Below, piece after piece: positions 23,813 to 35,900 of a DNA stretch of 64,000 bases (within the stretch, counting starts at the first letter, position 1; every line of letters begins with the position of its first letter). The stretch covers positions 62,001 to 126,000 of the forward strand of contig JAQOTA010000019.1 of NCBI GenBank assembly GCA_029532415.1, written 5' to 3'. The position numbers and the translations under genes were made by a program. The notes beneath the pieces were generated by a model. That model saw only the letters and a list, made by a program, of their open reading frames with translations. It did no database searches and was not told where the DNA came from. This DNA is from Marasmius tenuissimus. Taxonomy: Eukaryota > Basidiomycota > Agaricomycetes > Agaricales > Marasmiaceae.

Positions 23813-25081
23813 TCATTTACGCCTTCGCGTTGAAGTGCCACCGCGGGCTCTCGCTTTCCCTTTGGTGGTCTGTTGTTTCTTCGCCCTCGCCCCTTGTTCC
23901 TGTCCTTCCTTGTAAGCACGAAGCTCTTCGAGTTCAGCCTCGCGTTCCTGCCTCCTTTTGCGTTCCTTTCGGTACTTGAGGCCGATTTTGACGAAATCGT
24001 AAACAACCCAAGCGTCGTAGCATTCGTCGTCTATCCAAGGAAACTTCTTGACGGTCTGTACAGAGAGTACACTTGAGTAAGAGGATGCAGTATCGAACCT
24101 CAAAACCGTGCGCTTACATTTTGGCGGATCCTCTTCAGGGCTGTTGATGACTGGTCGGTGTAAGTCGCGTCGATGTCCAAGTGCGCGTCAATCTCTTTAC
24201 CCACAGAGCTCTAGGCAAAAGCTGTCAGCTCTGCATTATGTCTACGCCACTTTGCGACACACCTGAACTGTTTTATACTTCTTCAACGACCAGCCTAGAA
24301 CGTGTTTCAGGTTGTAGCCACCACTGGAGGGTCTTCCAGGCTCCCCCGGTGGCTTGTGAAGCTTTGTTCCCTCTAGAGGCCCCATCCCTTCAACAGAGCG
24401 GTCGGAAGCGTCCTCTACATCGATGTCCTCGACCTCATCCTCAATATCGATCATATTTACATCATCGACATCGGAGTTACTGGGCTGCGAGCGATGGTCG
24501 GGGTGAGTCATTCGTGAAATCATATCATAACGTTGATAGATACTCACTGCGTTCGCAGGTTCTCTGTATGTGTCATCCTCAGAATCATCTGAATCAGATT
24601 CTGCATCCAACTGCTGCTCTACTACATCCTCTTCCTCCTCCTCCTCCGAGTCGTAAGACTGTTCACCGGCCGAAAGAATGCTTAGCGGCGTTGAAGCACG
24701 AGATGTCAGCGATGCTCTCAACGCAGAGCGAGGTGTTCGTGGGGTTGCCGATGGGGATCGAGCTTTGCGCCCCGAGGTCGACGCCGAGCGGGGTGTACGG
24801 GGTGTAACGGAGGAAGAGCGCGTTGCCCGGGCCGTGGTCGTTTTGGAGTGAGGCGTGCGAGTTGCCTTCAATGATGAGGGAGTTGCGGCGGACGGAGGAC
24901 GAGATGTGTGTCCATTGTTTGATGTTGAGCGAGGAGGACCGTTACGGAAACGCACGCGAACGTCTTCCCTAGAACTGCCACTAGTGGGGTAAGGTTCAGA
25001 ACGTTGACGAGGGGTCGGAGTCGAGCGAGCAGGCCAGTCTCGATCGACGATGAGTGTGTGCTCGATGCAGGGTGGGCGCAT
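23813..25081 (-). CDS. Low-complexity Ser/Arg/acidic protein of unknown function
   Basis: Minus-strand exons 25081-24548, 24484-24263, 24210-24118 and 24055-23813 join in frame (about 363 residues). The N-terminal half is rich in Ser, Thr, Arg and Pro with repeated RTPRSA-type motifs (TPRTPRSASTSGRKARS), followed by acidic runs (SEEEEEEDVVEQQLDAES). A more structured C-terminal part has GGYNLKHVLGWSLKKYKT and VKKFPWIDDECYDAWVVYDF, then a very basic tail ending TSTRRRK. The composition fits a nuclear or chromatin-bound protein, but I know no named family. An upstream in-frame ATG at 25132 is possible. Confidence 0.65.
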
Positions 25082-25403
25082 GATAGGAAGCAGTTGAGAG
25101 GGTATCGGGAACGCGAGAGCGTGAAAGCGCAATGGGGGAATTCATCTGGGTTGGGCTGAATTTATGCGCTCTCGTTCTTTGTCCAGATTCTGAACTCACT
25201 GTCAGCTCCTCGGCACGTGGTTGAGTTCCTTTTGTTCGTCGCCACGTTGCGTGAGTCATGGTTAGCCTTGCGGCAAACGACAAAGGGCAATAGCCTTCCT
25301 TTGTCGCGCTTACCTCCATGATGAGTGGCATCCTCCTCTCAGGTCTTTACTTTAGACACAATTATTGCTGTCCAGTTCTTGCCACTTCCCGTCCCTTCAC
25401 ATA

Positions 25404-27936
25404 ATGTTCAACTGGTACTTTAAATATCGCCTCAACGCTACTTTCAAGGGCTCCAAAGATGCGGTACTCTCACTCTCCTTCTCTGTCGATGCCCAGTTTC
25501 TATGTTGTACAGGTAAGCAAATTGACTCAGAGTCTCCCGGGCGTTGTAGATAATTCCAACTGTTCGCTGATGACCTCCTTAGGATACAATGGCGTCAGTA
25601 TATGGGAGCTCGAAACAGGGAATCTCGTGCCTGTCCCCCCCAAGTTTGCGGGCACGGAAGACGCGAGATACATGCCATCGGTTGCGATTTGGGTTTACTT
25701 TGAGGATATGCGGAAACACGTAGTTGTTTTAGGCGGAATCAAGGGCGATCTGTGCGCCTGGACGATGCATGATCCCAAAAAAGTGAGTCGTCAATGCAGC
25801 TCCCATGCGCTATATTAAAGGACACCTCCATAGGGCTTCGAGCACTTGAAGCGTGCACTGACAACCCACGCAAGGGAGCAGATACTTTCAATCTGTGCCC
25901 AGGAGCCCTCCGTCTCAGCACCTCATGCTCGCATCGCCGTGTCTTGCGCCGATGCGAGCGTGAGTGTATGGAAGCTCTCATCAATCGGGGAGTTTACCAA
26001 GGTTTTCTGCATCACTATGGATATCAACTTCTTGCCCAAATCCGTCCGCTTCGATACTTTGAAGAACGTTTGTGTGTTTGATATTAATTTCAGGCTTGTG
26101 TGAGTGGAAGTCGACAGCATCCTACAAATCCGTGCTCAAGTTTCTGCTCTAGCACTGTGCTGCACAAGAAAGATGGCCATACACTCAAGTCAACGACAAC
26201 CACCCACAGGATGTGAGCTCTCCTCTTTTCGCGCGTCACTGTCTTTGCTGACCCCCTATCTAGGAGCAGCGTTGCATTGGACTTGGAAAGGGATCGCTTG
26301 ATCGTTCATACTGGAAAAGATATCCAGCTCTTGTCTTTTTCCAAGCTCAAGTGTGAAAAAACCTACAAGCCTAGCGCCCCTCTCACCGTCAACTTTCCGA
26401 AGCAGCTAGCGTTTATCGAGGACCGTACACAGTTTGTTTCGGGCTCAGACTCGGGCCATGCAGCAATTTACAGTGTCGAGAAAGGAGACGCGATTGTGGA
26501 ACAGATACTGGAGTATCCAAATGGAGGGTTGGTGCAGACTGTTGCTGTGAGTTCTTCCTCCACTCTGACTTTGCACTGTTTACTCAGCGTCCACGCAGGC
26601 CTCTAGCGGAAAACGATGGAATTATGTGGCCCTAGCCGGAACGACAGCTGGACGGAGTTGCGATGTGCTCCTCTTTCGGAAGAAACGCCCATCCAGTTTC
26701 AAACCGAAGCTACCTGACTGGCTCTCTTTGAAACCGCAGACGTTGGTTTCCATATCGATTGTGGCTATGGTCATGTTGTTGGGTTATTTCTATCGCACGG
26801 TAAGCGTAAGCTGTCTGTCTAAAAGATGCCATCGCTGAATCTGGTCGTAGAGTGTCACGATGTGGTTTCGCTATACCCCAGATCTTCCTTCATCCGTAAC
26901 TAATGGCCATCATCACCAAGCTCGAGCAACATGGGACAGTATGAGCAACCCTGGCACTAAAGATCCCACCTTGCTTACACCAATGCCCCCCGTTGACTAT
27001 CACCATCGCGACCCCCGGCACGCGTTCGACGACACAAGCATTTCAGGATCGAATTCGATGTCATCCGACCCTCGCAGAGCATCTGGACCTTTCGCTCATG
27101 AATATGATGATATAATTCGGAAACTGCAGGCCCGTCTCAACACAATAGAAGAGCGTAGAGGTTTGAGGGAGGAGAAAGAGCATCGTAACAGTTGGGATAC
27201 GAATCGACCCCAGAACCAGTACTATTCCCGTCGACAGGGATGGAATTCTCGTGACATTCACGAACTCGAGGGCACTCACACCGACGCTTTCTACAGCCCT
27301 GGCGACCAAGTTTGGGAACCCCGTTCGGGAAGACCGGGTGAGTTTGACCCTTACAGGGAGTCCACGTACAGGCGGGGTTTGGGTGTAGATGATCTGCCAA
27401 GGGAGTTCCCTGAGGCGGAAGCAGTATATCGCAGGGATCGCCGTGCCTCAAACCTGCACGAGGCATATCCACCACCCGTAGGCGACCAGACCTGGGACGC
27501 CTGCTCCACAAGAGCTGAAAGGCTGGAGCCGGAGCCTCTCCCGCGCATCGACGACACACATCGAAATCTCTACGACAGTGGTGGAGAACTCTCTGATGGC
27601 GAAGCTGAGCATGCTGGGGATGTTGATGGAGGTTTGGGCTCCTTCCAACTCGGAGACGCTTCGCCAAGGGCAAGCGCTGCTCCAAAATCGGATTCGGACG
27701 GAGTTTACCCTCATGACCACCGTCGCTCACCCCCCGCATACCGTGACAGTGATGTCCATAGCGATCGAGCTCGAGCTTGGGAGCCTCGCCCCACACAAAA
27801 CAGTAATCGCAATTTCAATGGCAAGGGTGGAAGTCGGCATAGTAGCGAAACTGGATCCATCAGGGATGGAGCCACGTCTCCGGTCGACAAGGAGTCCCCG
27901 CACAAGCACGACGTTGATATGACAGTTGAGCGCTGA
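25404..27936 (+). CDS. WD40-like propeller protein with single membrane anchor
   Basis: Multi-exon gene starting MFNWYFKYRLNATFKG. Recognised exons are 25404-25512, 25583-25782, one from 25834 to about 26050, then further short exons to about 26545, 26600-26800 and a long last exon ending at 27936. WD-like blades are visible: SKDAVLSLSFSVDAQFL, NGVSIWELETG, ARIAVSCADASVSVWKL and DRTQFVSGSDSGHAAIYSV. A hydrophobic segment, SISIVAMVMLLGYFY, follows at the end of the propeller and is flanked by basic residues, so this is likely a tail-side membrane anchor. The region after it is charged and disordered (Arg/Asp/Pro-rich with EYDDIIRKLQARLNTIEERR). The join near 26050-26105 is unclear: only a very short intron or a frameshift connects the frames. 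Confidence 0.6.
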
Positions 27937-28204
27937 GCGCAAAGGGGCGAGGGGATTGATAGGGCGGACCTGAATGAGACTCTCAATGTATAATGCTATC
28001 ATAGAAACACACTCTATTTACATCGTTCCGAATCAAACCTTCATCCGATTTTCCGAAACAAAAAATAAGCCGATGCGTTGTGGATTGGGCGTAACCAACA
28101 CGAGGACTGCTGCGTGCGTGTGAATGTGTGTAAGCGTGTAAGCGAAACTCACGGTTCACCTTCATCACTTACAACTCGCTCATAACGCAGGCCGGACAAA
28201 GCGA

Positions 28205-29695
28205 ATGAACGACAACGTGCCTATTCCAAGCGGCTCCAAGACGATACAAAAAGAACTCAATGTGCGTTTGATCGTCTCAATAGTACATAACTCACTTGGT
28301 GCAACAGGGTCTGGGTCGCAGAGTTTTTCATCAGAACTTTGAATGCCAAACCGCAATGTCGGATGCGAGACATCGACCTGTTCACGAAGCCCAACTGGAG
28401 AGATTTCAGGACCGCCCCGGCCCCGATGAGGAGGCCGATGTCAATGGAAAGCTTGATTTCACTGGGTCTATAGACGCTCGGAAGAAATCATCCTGGAACC
28501 AAACCGTCATCTCTAGCCTCGCCACGCGAGCACATGATTTGGCCAACGTGATTCCTGAACTGTCTGGTCATTACACTCTGGATGAATGGAGGCAATGGTT
28601 CCGCAGACGAGTTCATCTTGTGCTTAGGGGCGGACACGAGGGGAAAGGGGAGGGAAAAGAGAAGCAGACAGAGGATAGAGAGAAAGAAGACAGCGAGAAA
28701 AGTGGGAGCGAAGAGGAGAGGAAAAAGGCGATGGGAAAGGGAAAGCAGAGAGCGGTTGAGCACGAAGACGACGAGGAAAAAGAGAACCAAGAAGGGAAGG
28801 AAGAGGAAAAGGACAGGCAGGGAGACGAGGGTAGCGAAGATAGCGAGGACGGCGGGGAACATCAGGGCAGTGGAGGACTACAGGGAAGTGGGGGTAGCAG
28901 GCTTGTCGTGAGTCTTATTTGTTTGAGGCACTGCTTACACCTTATATCGCTCAGAAGTACGACAGGCGCCTATATACTGCGATCACGATGTCGAGGGAAG
29001 CTCGAAAGCAGGGTGACCGAGATGGGGAGAAGTTTTGGCAGTACGTGAATCGCTCGGTGCGCGAGTTACAACTTCCTGGAATGTCCGACGATGAAGACGG
29101 GAAAGATGAAGACGGGAAAGATATCAAACTTGTACATCAAGTGGGCTTTCGCCATCCTGGTCTGCGTGATGTTTTCGAGGTGACGGATCAGGCAAGATAT
29201 CACGAACCGGCGTTGGAGAAGAGTGGAAGACCGAGGCCAAGGGGAGTACTTAGTCCCCGGATTGTGGACCGTACGCCTCCAAATGGCATCTCTCCACAAC
29301 GGTTTAGACCCCAGTACATTGAAGAAATGAAGATAGGCGAGAAACAACAGGTCGAATTTGGAGCTGATGACTATCTTGTGGCGGAGTAGGTTTCTCCTAT
29401 TAATGAGTTTCGCTAGCTGATGCTTCAATTTTGTTTCAGGTTCAAATCCTATGTAGATAGGAAGCTGGGGAAATGGTCACGACAGATTGTTGTGGTACCA
29501 GAAGTATCTGTACTTCCGCCTGATCACCACGCCATCTTCCATCCCGAGTCATTACTTTTCCGCACAGAGTTTGTATCATTGAGCGTCTTCATTCTGGCCT
29601 TCCTCGCCTTATTATTCTATCTCACTGGATCGCTTTTGCCTGGATGTCTTGTGTTAGGATTACTTATATCATATCATGCGTACTATACATTTTGA
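28205..29695 (+). CDS. Acidic-basic orphan protein with C-terminal membrane hairpin
   Basis: Exons 28205-28261, 28308-28907, 28955-29385 and 29440-29695 join in frame to 447 residues. A region around 130-215 is almost only Glu, Lys, Asp, Gly and Arg. The C-terminus has two adjacent hydrophobic stretches (SLSVFILAFLALLFYLTGS and LLPGCLVLGLLISY), a likely membrane hairpin. The preceding gene also ends with a membrane segment and charged tail in the same orientation, and I recall both as members of agaricomycete-specific families. No function can be assigned. Confidence 0.7.
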
Positions 29696-29786
29696 ACGGT
29701 CTGCGCAGCTATGTATGACTCCAATATAAGGTGTTTTGTTGACTAGAGTACACTGGACTACGAAAATAGTACCAAGAAGATGAGAA

Positions 29787-31842
29787 TCAAGGCTTGAATA
29801 GAGCATGTGGTAGAATGGGTGGCCGACCAAAGTTTTCATAGAACGTTTGACAATAGAAGCGAGTTGCCCACCTCTCCAACTCTTTCAGTTCGAGCTCAGA
29901 AAACTGCCCCACTTCTGTTCTCCCATTCAACAATTTCCCCGCCGTCCCTCCTTCGGGCCAAGACCCGAAGACTTCACACATTTTGATGAGGTAAGCGTCG
30001 CGCTCTTTTGCCTCACGAGCCGCCGGTCCACAATGAGCGCTCTGGAAATCCATGTGTGTGAAGTCACCGGCGGTTGGTGTCCCCGCAAAACACCGAAGTA
30101 GTTCGGGACGGATGACATACGTTCCACTATGTTTGCAATCCAAAGCGAGAAACTCGAACCGAAAATTTAGCTCGAAAAGCTCCCAGACAATCTCCCTCAC
30201 TTGCTGTGGGTCTGAGAGGTGCGTCACGGGACGAGACTCTTTTCGCCATGTAAAGCTATTTTGATCGGTCTGAGTCTGTACGTGGGTCAATCCGTAGTGC
30301 GTCAAACACCGCCCCAACAATTCTTGTACCACCGCCCGTTCCTGAGCGACGAACGACCCCTCTTTGGAGGGGTGGTCATCTGTCATTGCGAGAAGGAGCT
30401 GCCATTGTCGTGGACTCCATGCGCGGCTGGCGATATTGGAATCCTGCATGGTATGGCGGAATACGAGCACTGAGCGATACTGAAGCCATTTTCGAAGGAG
30501 GCGGGCTCGCTTTTCTGGGGGTGCGAATAAAATCATCCCGGGGTCCGGGAAGCAATAGCCCCCGTTGGGTACGTCTGACTTCTTTGGCCTTCGAGATCTA
30601 TCAACCGCCTGTAGGGCTTCCACCCAAACGTCCGGAATATCTGGTGAAAAGGGGCCACGTATTTCGGAGAATTTATCGCGTTCCACTTGTGGCTGTCTAG
30701 CCGGGGGGCGTTTGCTTTTCTGGTCTGCACAAAGAGTCAACGTGGGTAAGCAGGGTGTAGCTAATTCGAGACTCACATGGGTCCCGAGGCGGATGTTTCT
30801 TTTTGGTTCTAGATGGTCTAGACGAGGACGCGGTAGGCTGAGAAGTAGACGGTTCGGAGGCGGAGGCAGGGACAGAGGCAGGGACAGAGGCAGGATCCGC
30901 AACGGCGAAAGGGTTGCCGCCAACATCGAGGATCGTCAACCCAAACTTCTCGATGGAGGCTGCCTTTCGAATGTCCGCACTTGGACCCTCATAGATGACT
31001 TGCCGAGTAGGTGAAACCAGGTCATCCATGGTCATTCTCAAGGATTCGGGAGTGATTGGGTCGACCATGGCATCCAACCGTTTCGTATTTTGATGTTTGG
31101 AAGATCGAACATACCAAAACGGTAGGTTGGCCTGGAACAGGAACTCGCAATCGGCGACTGAGTACACGAACGCTCCCATGGCTGACGCTGCTTTGGTCGA
31201 CGACGAGATTGACACCGCCTTGCGGCCTTCCATGACAGGCTGATAGAGCTCTATCCAGTCCAATGCTCCGACTAACTCAAGGTACCATCGCTGAAAAAAG
31301 GACCAAAGCTGGCGAGCGACATGGCGGGGGAGAGAGATGGATTGTATGTGACGAAGGGTTTGCAAAAGCTGGCGATCTAAGGCCAACACAACAGCATTGC
31401 CCTGCTTTCCTTGAGACTTCAATGATGCCAAATACAGAGCGACCTTCTCGTGAAGAATATAACAGTCCTTTGCGAAATCGTCGACATAGATCGCCGTCCA
31501 TTGACCCATTCCTTGAATGGCACTGTCGGCCTCCTCCACAAAAGCCCATAGAGGGGGTTCATCCCACCACTTCTGCAACCGATCAGCCTTGTCACGAGGT
31601 TGTCGTGGTATAGCAGCCCAATGACATCGCAAGGGAATAAATGGCTGAGGATATAGGAGGGGGTCGTCAGGTCCTAGGCGGTAATCTTTCCGCAAAGAAA
31701 CCGTTCGGGGTCCAAGAAGGGGTTGGTAGATATTACTAGAGTTCGGCGAGGTGACCAAATACTCCCCTCCGTCCACGTATGCTGCTACTTGTCCATCGAG
31801 AGCCGTGTAAGGGGTATAAGAGGTGTCCCAATCCTTCAACAT
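29787..31842 (-). CDS. Orphan agaricomycete protein (two exons)
   Basis: Minus-strand exons 31842-30777 and 30724-29787 with a 52-nt intron give 667 residues. Visible features are FLFQANLPFWYVRSSKHQN, a linker with a short Ala-Ser-Val-Pro repeat (PASVPASVPASASEPS), a basic patch RTKKKHPPRDP, and a C-terminal half with RARLLRKWLQYRSVLVFRH. I remember proteins with the same pieces as a repeated family in Agaricales genomes, never characterised. There is no catalytic motif. It is transcribed toward the preceding gene, tail to tail, with about 90 bp between stops. Segment R copy 4 begins at its upstream side. Confidence 0.7.
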
Positions 31843-31894
31843 ATAATCGAAGCACCTATGGTCGAAGTGTGAGATTCTGAACTGTAGTTATATA

Positions 31895-32830
31895 TGTAAA
31901 GAAGGAGCGCGAACTGGAGTGGATCGACTTGCAGTCAACTCCAATGGACGGCATTAGGCCAGTCCTTTCGGGCGGCTTGAAGCCAGCCTCGAACCAGTGC
32001 GCGCCTCCTTCTGTTTTGCTTACCGTCCTAAGATGTGGCATATGTGAGACAAAAGCGAGACAAACACATATAGCTAGCTACACTTACGGATGTTGCGTCT
32101 TGATGTAGTTGCGGTTGGCAAGCCAAGCTATTGTGTGGTGTAGAATCAGAGTCAACAGTGTCAGAATCGTGGTTCGAGTTGGAAAGCGTAAAAGCGTGAT
32201 CCGTGGGATACTTTGTTACAGCGCCAGAGCGTGAGAGCGTGAGAGCCGCGTGCAGATTTATTAATATCTTGTCTCCCAACTACCACCTCATCTGAATCTC
32301 TCGGGGCTCGATATCAGCGCTATGAACGGTTCAACGGTAAATGCCAACATTCCGAGATTGAACATAACGATTGACCCCCTCCTCTCTCTTCGCAGTTGCT
32401 CAGCCATCGCATTCAGGATTCCTTCGACGAGTTAGCTACATGCTATTCGTTGAGTAGGGGCATGGCTTCAAGCCTGTCTTCCGAATAGGTTTGACTACAT
32501 TGTCGACCTTTTCGTTCTACTGGTGTAACTATGGACGATTTTTCGGTCGGTTAAGGCTCGTACAAGATCTTCGGCTCGGAGGGACTCCTCGATCAGGTTT
32601 TTAAGGTGTTTTTGGGCTCCTTTCTAGCGGTTTTTGTGAGCTCTGTCCTCTGTTCTCCTTACTACATGTTTGCTAATTGCGCTCTCTCTGATAGCAATTA
32701 AGCACAACTACCTGGTTACGTTTTTACCGGTCCATGATTTGGCTTCATGCCCTTCGTGGTTTGCGATCTCATGACTCCGTGTCTGGCTCTTGATGGACCT
32801 GACTTCATGGTCGGTTCGTATCATTATAGA
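31895..32830. repeat. Dispersed segment R, copy 4
   Basis: Diverged relative of the arm segment 17240-18290: it shares the tggacggcat and cggcttgaagccagc motifs near 31950-31990, gcattcaggattccttc near 32408, atggcttcaagcctg near 32461 and tttggcttcatgccc near 32741. It separates the orphan gene from the coiled-coil gene and probably contributes to both promoters. No gene is supported in it. Confidence 0.55.
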
Positions 32831-32967
32831 GGCCTCGTATGGCTCATCAGCTTTCCGACAGTGCGCTCACCAACTTTACAACAGCGTGACCACCACCGCT
32901 CACGTAATCGGCTTGCCATGCTGCTGGGGGTTGGCAGTTGCTCTTGACCTCCTCACTTTTACCAGCG

Positions 32968-35900
32968 ATGGCCGACGAAGATGTGTCCATGGTACGAGAG
33001 TTCATCCTCTATTATTCGTTACAATGATCTCAAGTGTTGGAAGGGTTCCGATGTGGATTTGGTCCAAAATCATCCTCCGACCACCTCAAAGGCCAAGAGA
33101 CCCTTCGATGGGACCGACGACGAAGCAGAGCTCCCAACAAAGACCTCGAAGGGGGATTCACACGTCACTGCGTCAGCTTCTGCTCTACGGCAGGAGCTTG
33201 ATAAAGTACGACAAGAACTCCAAGATGTCAATAAGAAGTTGAAAGAGATAAGGGCGGAGAAGCGGAACGCAGCAGAGGCGGCTGGCAAGAAGTTGCGAGA
33301 GGTGACGGCGGAGAAGCAGAAAGAGGCAGAGGCGGCTAGCAAGAAGTTGAAAGAGACACAGGCGGAGAAGCAGAAAGAAGCAGAGGCAGCTGGCGAGAAG
33401 TTGAAAGAGCTAACGGCGGAGAAGCAGAAAATGGAGGACGCCGGCAAGAAACTCCAAGAGATAATGGCGGAGAAGCAGAAAGAAGTGGAGGAGGCCAGAA
33501 AGAAGTTGGAGGAGGCCAACGAGAAGTTGGCACACAAACAAAACGGAATACTCGAGCAGGGTGATATTATCAGGAGCCTGAGGGCAATGGGGGAAATGCA
33601 GGCTGGATCTATCAGGAACCTGGAGGCAGCGCAGGAACGGGACCAGGTATGTTCTTGTCGAATGCTTTCGAAGTGCCAAGCTGAAGTTTCATAGGCGACA
33701 TTGCAGACCTTGACGAACACGATCGTGCGCATGACGAGGCAAAGTCAAGAACAAGTAGCTCGTGAGAGGGAAGGGTGGGCTTATGCCGAACTCCATACAT
33801 CACACAGTCAATTACTGGTGGGTGCCATGTCCCCGGACTCCGCAGCGTCATCTGAAACGTTATATAGTTGGATTTCGAAAAGCTACGGGAAGAGAATGAG
33901 GACCTGCAGGAGGAGAAGACGGCATTGCAGAACGCGGTCAATGCCAATGGAGCGCCAGGCGGCGGCAGCACATCCCAAGGCGTGATGCTGGGTACACCAA
34001 CAGGAGAGGAGAAGATCGCGGCGTTGGAGGCCAAACTCCAAGCACTCCAGCGGACTAACACGAACCTGAAGCAGGCTATCGTTTTCAAAGATCAAGCGAT
34101 TCAGGATCATGCACCAAGAGTCTCAGAATTGCAAAAGAAGCTGGAAGAAAAGGTTCGTATGCCTCAAAAGGTTATGCGGTCAACGCCCAACTTACCTGAC
34201 TTTCACGTCGAAGGATGCGGCAAAAGACCAGGTGAATAAGGATTCTCCTACCGGTTCCGAATTAAGCTCAAGGTTGTTCCAGGCCAATGGATCTCAGCGC
34301 GAAGAGGAACTTGCAGCAATCATTAACGAACAAAAGACGACTATTAACGTATGTGTTCGTTTTTTCAGCGACTCAGTGATTAACTATGTCGCTCTCCAGG
34401 GTTTGAGGGATGAAAAACACCGGCTGGAGCAATCAAACGCGGCTATGTCCGACAGATTTGAAAGCAAAATACGAGATATGGCGACCCTCAAAGTTGATCA
34501 TACGAAAGCGATTGGAGCTTTAGAAGGTACAATTCAACTTTGGAAGACAGAGCACAAAACACTGGAAAACGCTAGCGAGCTACGAATCCAGACACTCGAG
34601 GCCAAGGTGAGGTTTACTTACGTCCATATCTGAGCCCAATCTAATGACGCGATTGTACTACCTTGGAGCAGTTGGCAACTCTCAGACCTCTTGAAGAACA
34701 AAAGTCGACGCTAGAGGGAGAGTTGAAGAACAAGTCCTCCGCTTTTAATGAACAGACTACACGACTTGAAGTGAGCATGTTCACTTCGCACGACGCAGCC
34801 ATTAAAGTTTGGTTGCTCGATATAGCTTCTCGAGAAGGCAGACAGCGCGAACGCTGAACTTCTTGCCGGCAAGACCGTTGCCGAAGTCGTACAGGAACAT
34901 CATCAGTACCGCAACGAGAACCTCAAGCTCACGAAGAAGCTGGAGGAGGCTAGCAAGAGCGCCCTCGTGAGTCTTTATCATCGCCCCTCCTGTTCCGAAC
35001 GAGGCTTGAGCGAGATTTCAGGACGACGCAAAGTCTCTTCGCGACAATATCACTCAATTGAAGAACGAGGTGAAGGAACAAGCGAAGACCGTCACCACCC
35101 AACAGGAACAGCTTAAGGTGAGTGCCTGCGACCAACAGTGCCGCTGACTCGTTGCTTACCACTTCCTCAATGCACTAGACCTTGTCGAGTGAGAAATCGG
35201 CGCTGAAAGACGAGCTAAAGCGAAAGAACTCTGCTCTGAACGAGAAGACGACACATCTCGAGGTTGGTGCGCTCTTCCCGTGCGACGTGGCCAATAACGC
35301 TTATTTTCGTCAATCAAGGCCTTCGAGAAAGCTCAGAGTGCGAACATTGCCGCTCTTGCCGGCCGGAGCATGACCGAAATCGTAGAGGAACGTGACAAGT
35401 ATTACAATGAAATGAGTGAGCTGGCAAATAAGCTGAGGGAAATGGAGAACGATGCCGTCACCGCATCTGTAAGTATTGGCAGCGTCTTCGTCTTACGCAG
35501 GCCTCAAGCGATATTGCAGGCCCAAGTAAAGTCCTTCGGCGAAAGAAGTGATAGATTGGAGAACGAGGTGAAGGAACAGGCTCAGACTATTAGCAAGCAG
35601 AAGGAACAGCTTGAGGTGAGCGCCTTCTTTCCGTACGATGTAGCCATGAATACTCAGTCGCCGCACAGGACTTCGAGAAAGCTAACAGTACAAATACTGA
35701 CCTTCTTGCTGGCAAGACCATTACCGAGATCGTACAGGAACATCATCAGTACCGCAACGAGAACCTCAAGCTCACGAAGAAGCTGGAGGAGGCTAGCAAG
35801 AGCGCCCTCGTGAGTCTTTATCATCGCCCCTCCTGTTCCGAACGAGGCTTGAGCGAGATTTCAGGATGACGCAAAGTCTCTTCGCGACAATATCACTCAA

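Noticed and set aside
28488..28862. Leu/Phe-rich membrane-like frame on the minus strand
   Set aside because: It is the complement of a Glu/Lys-rich coding region; no start or splice context.
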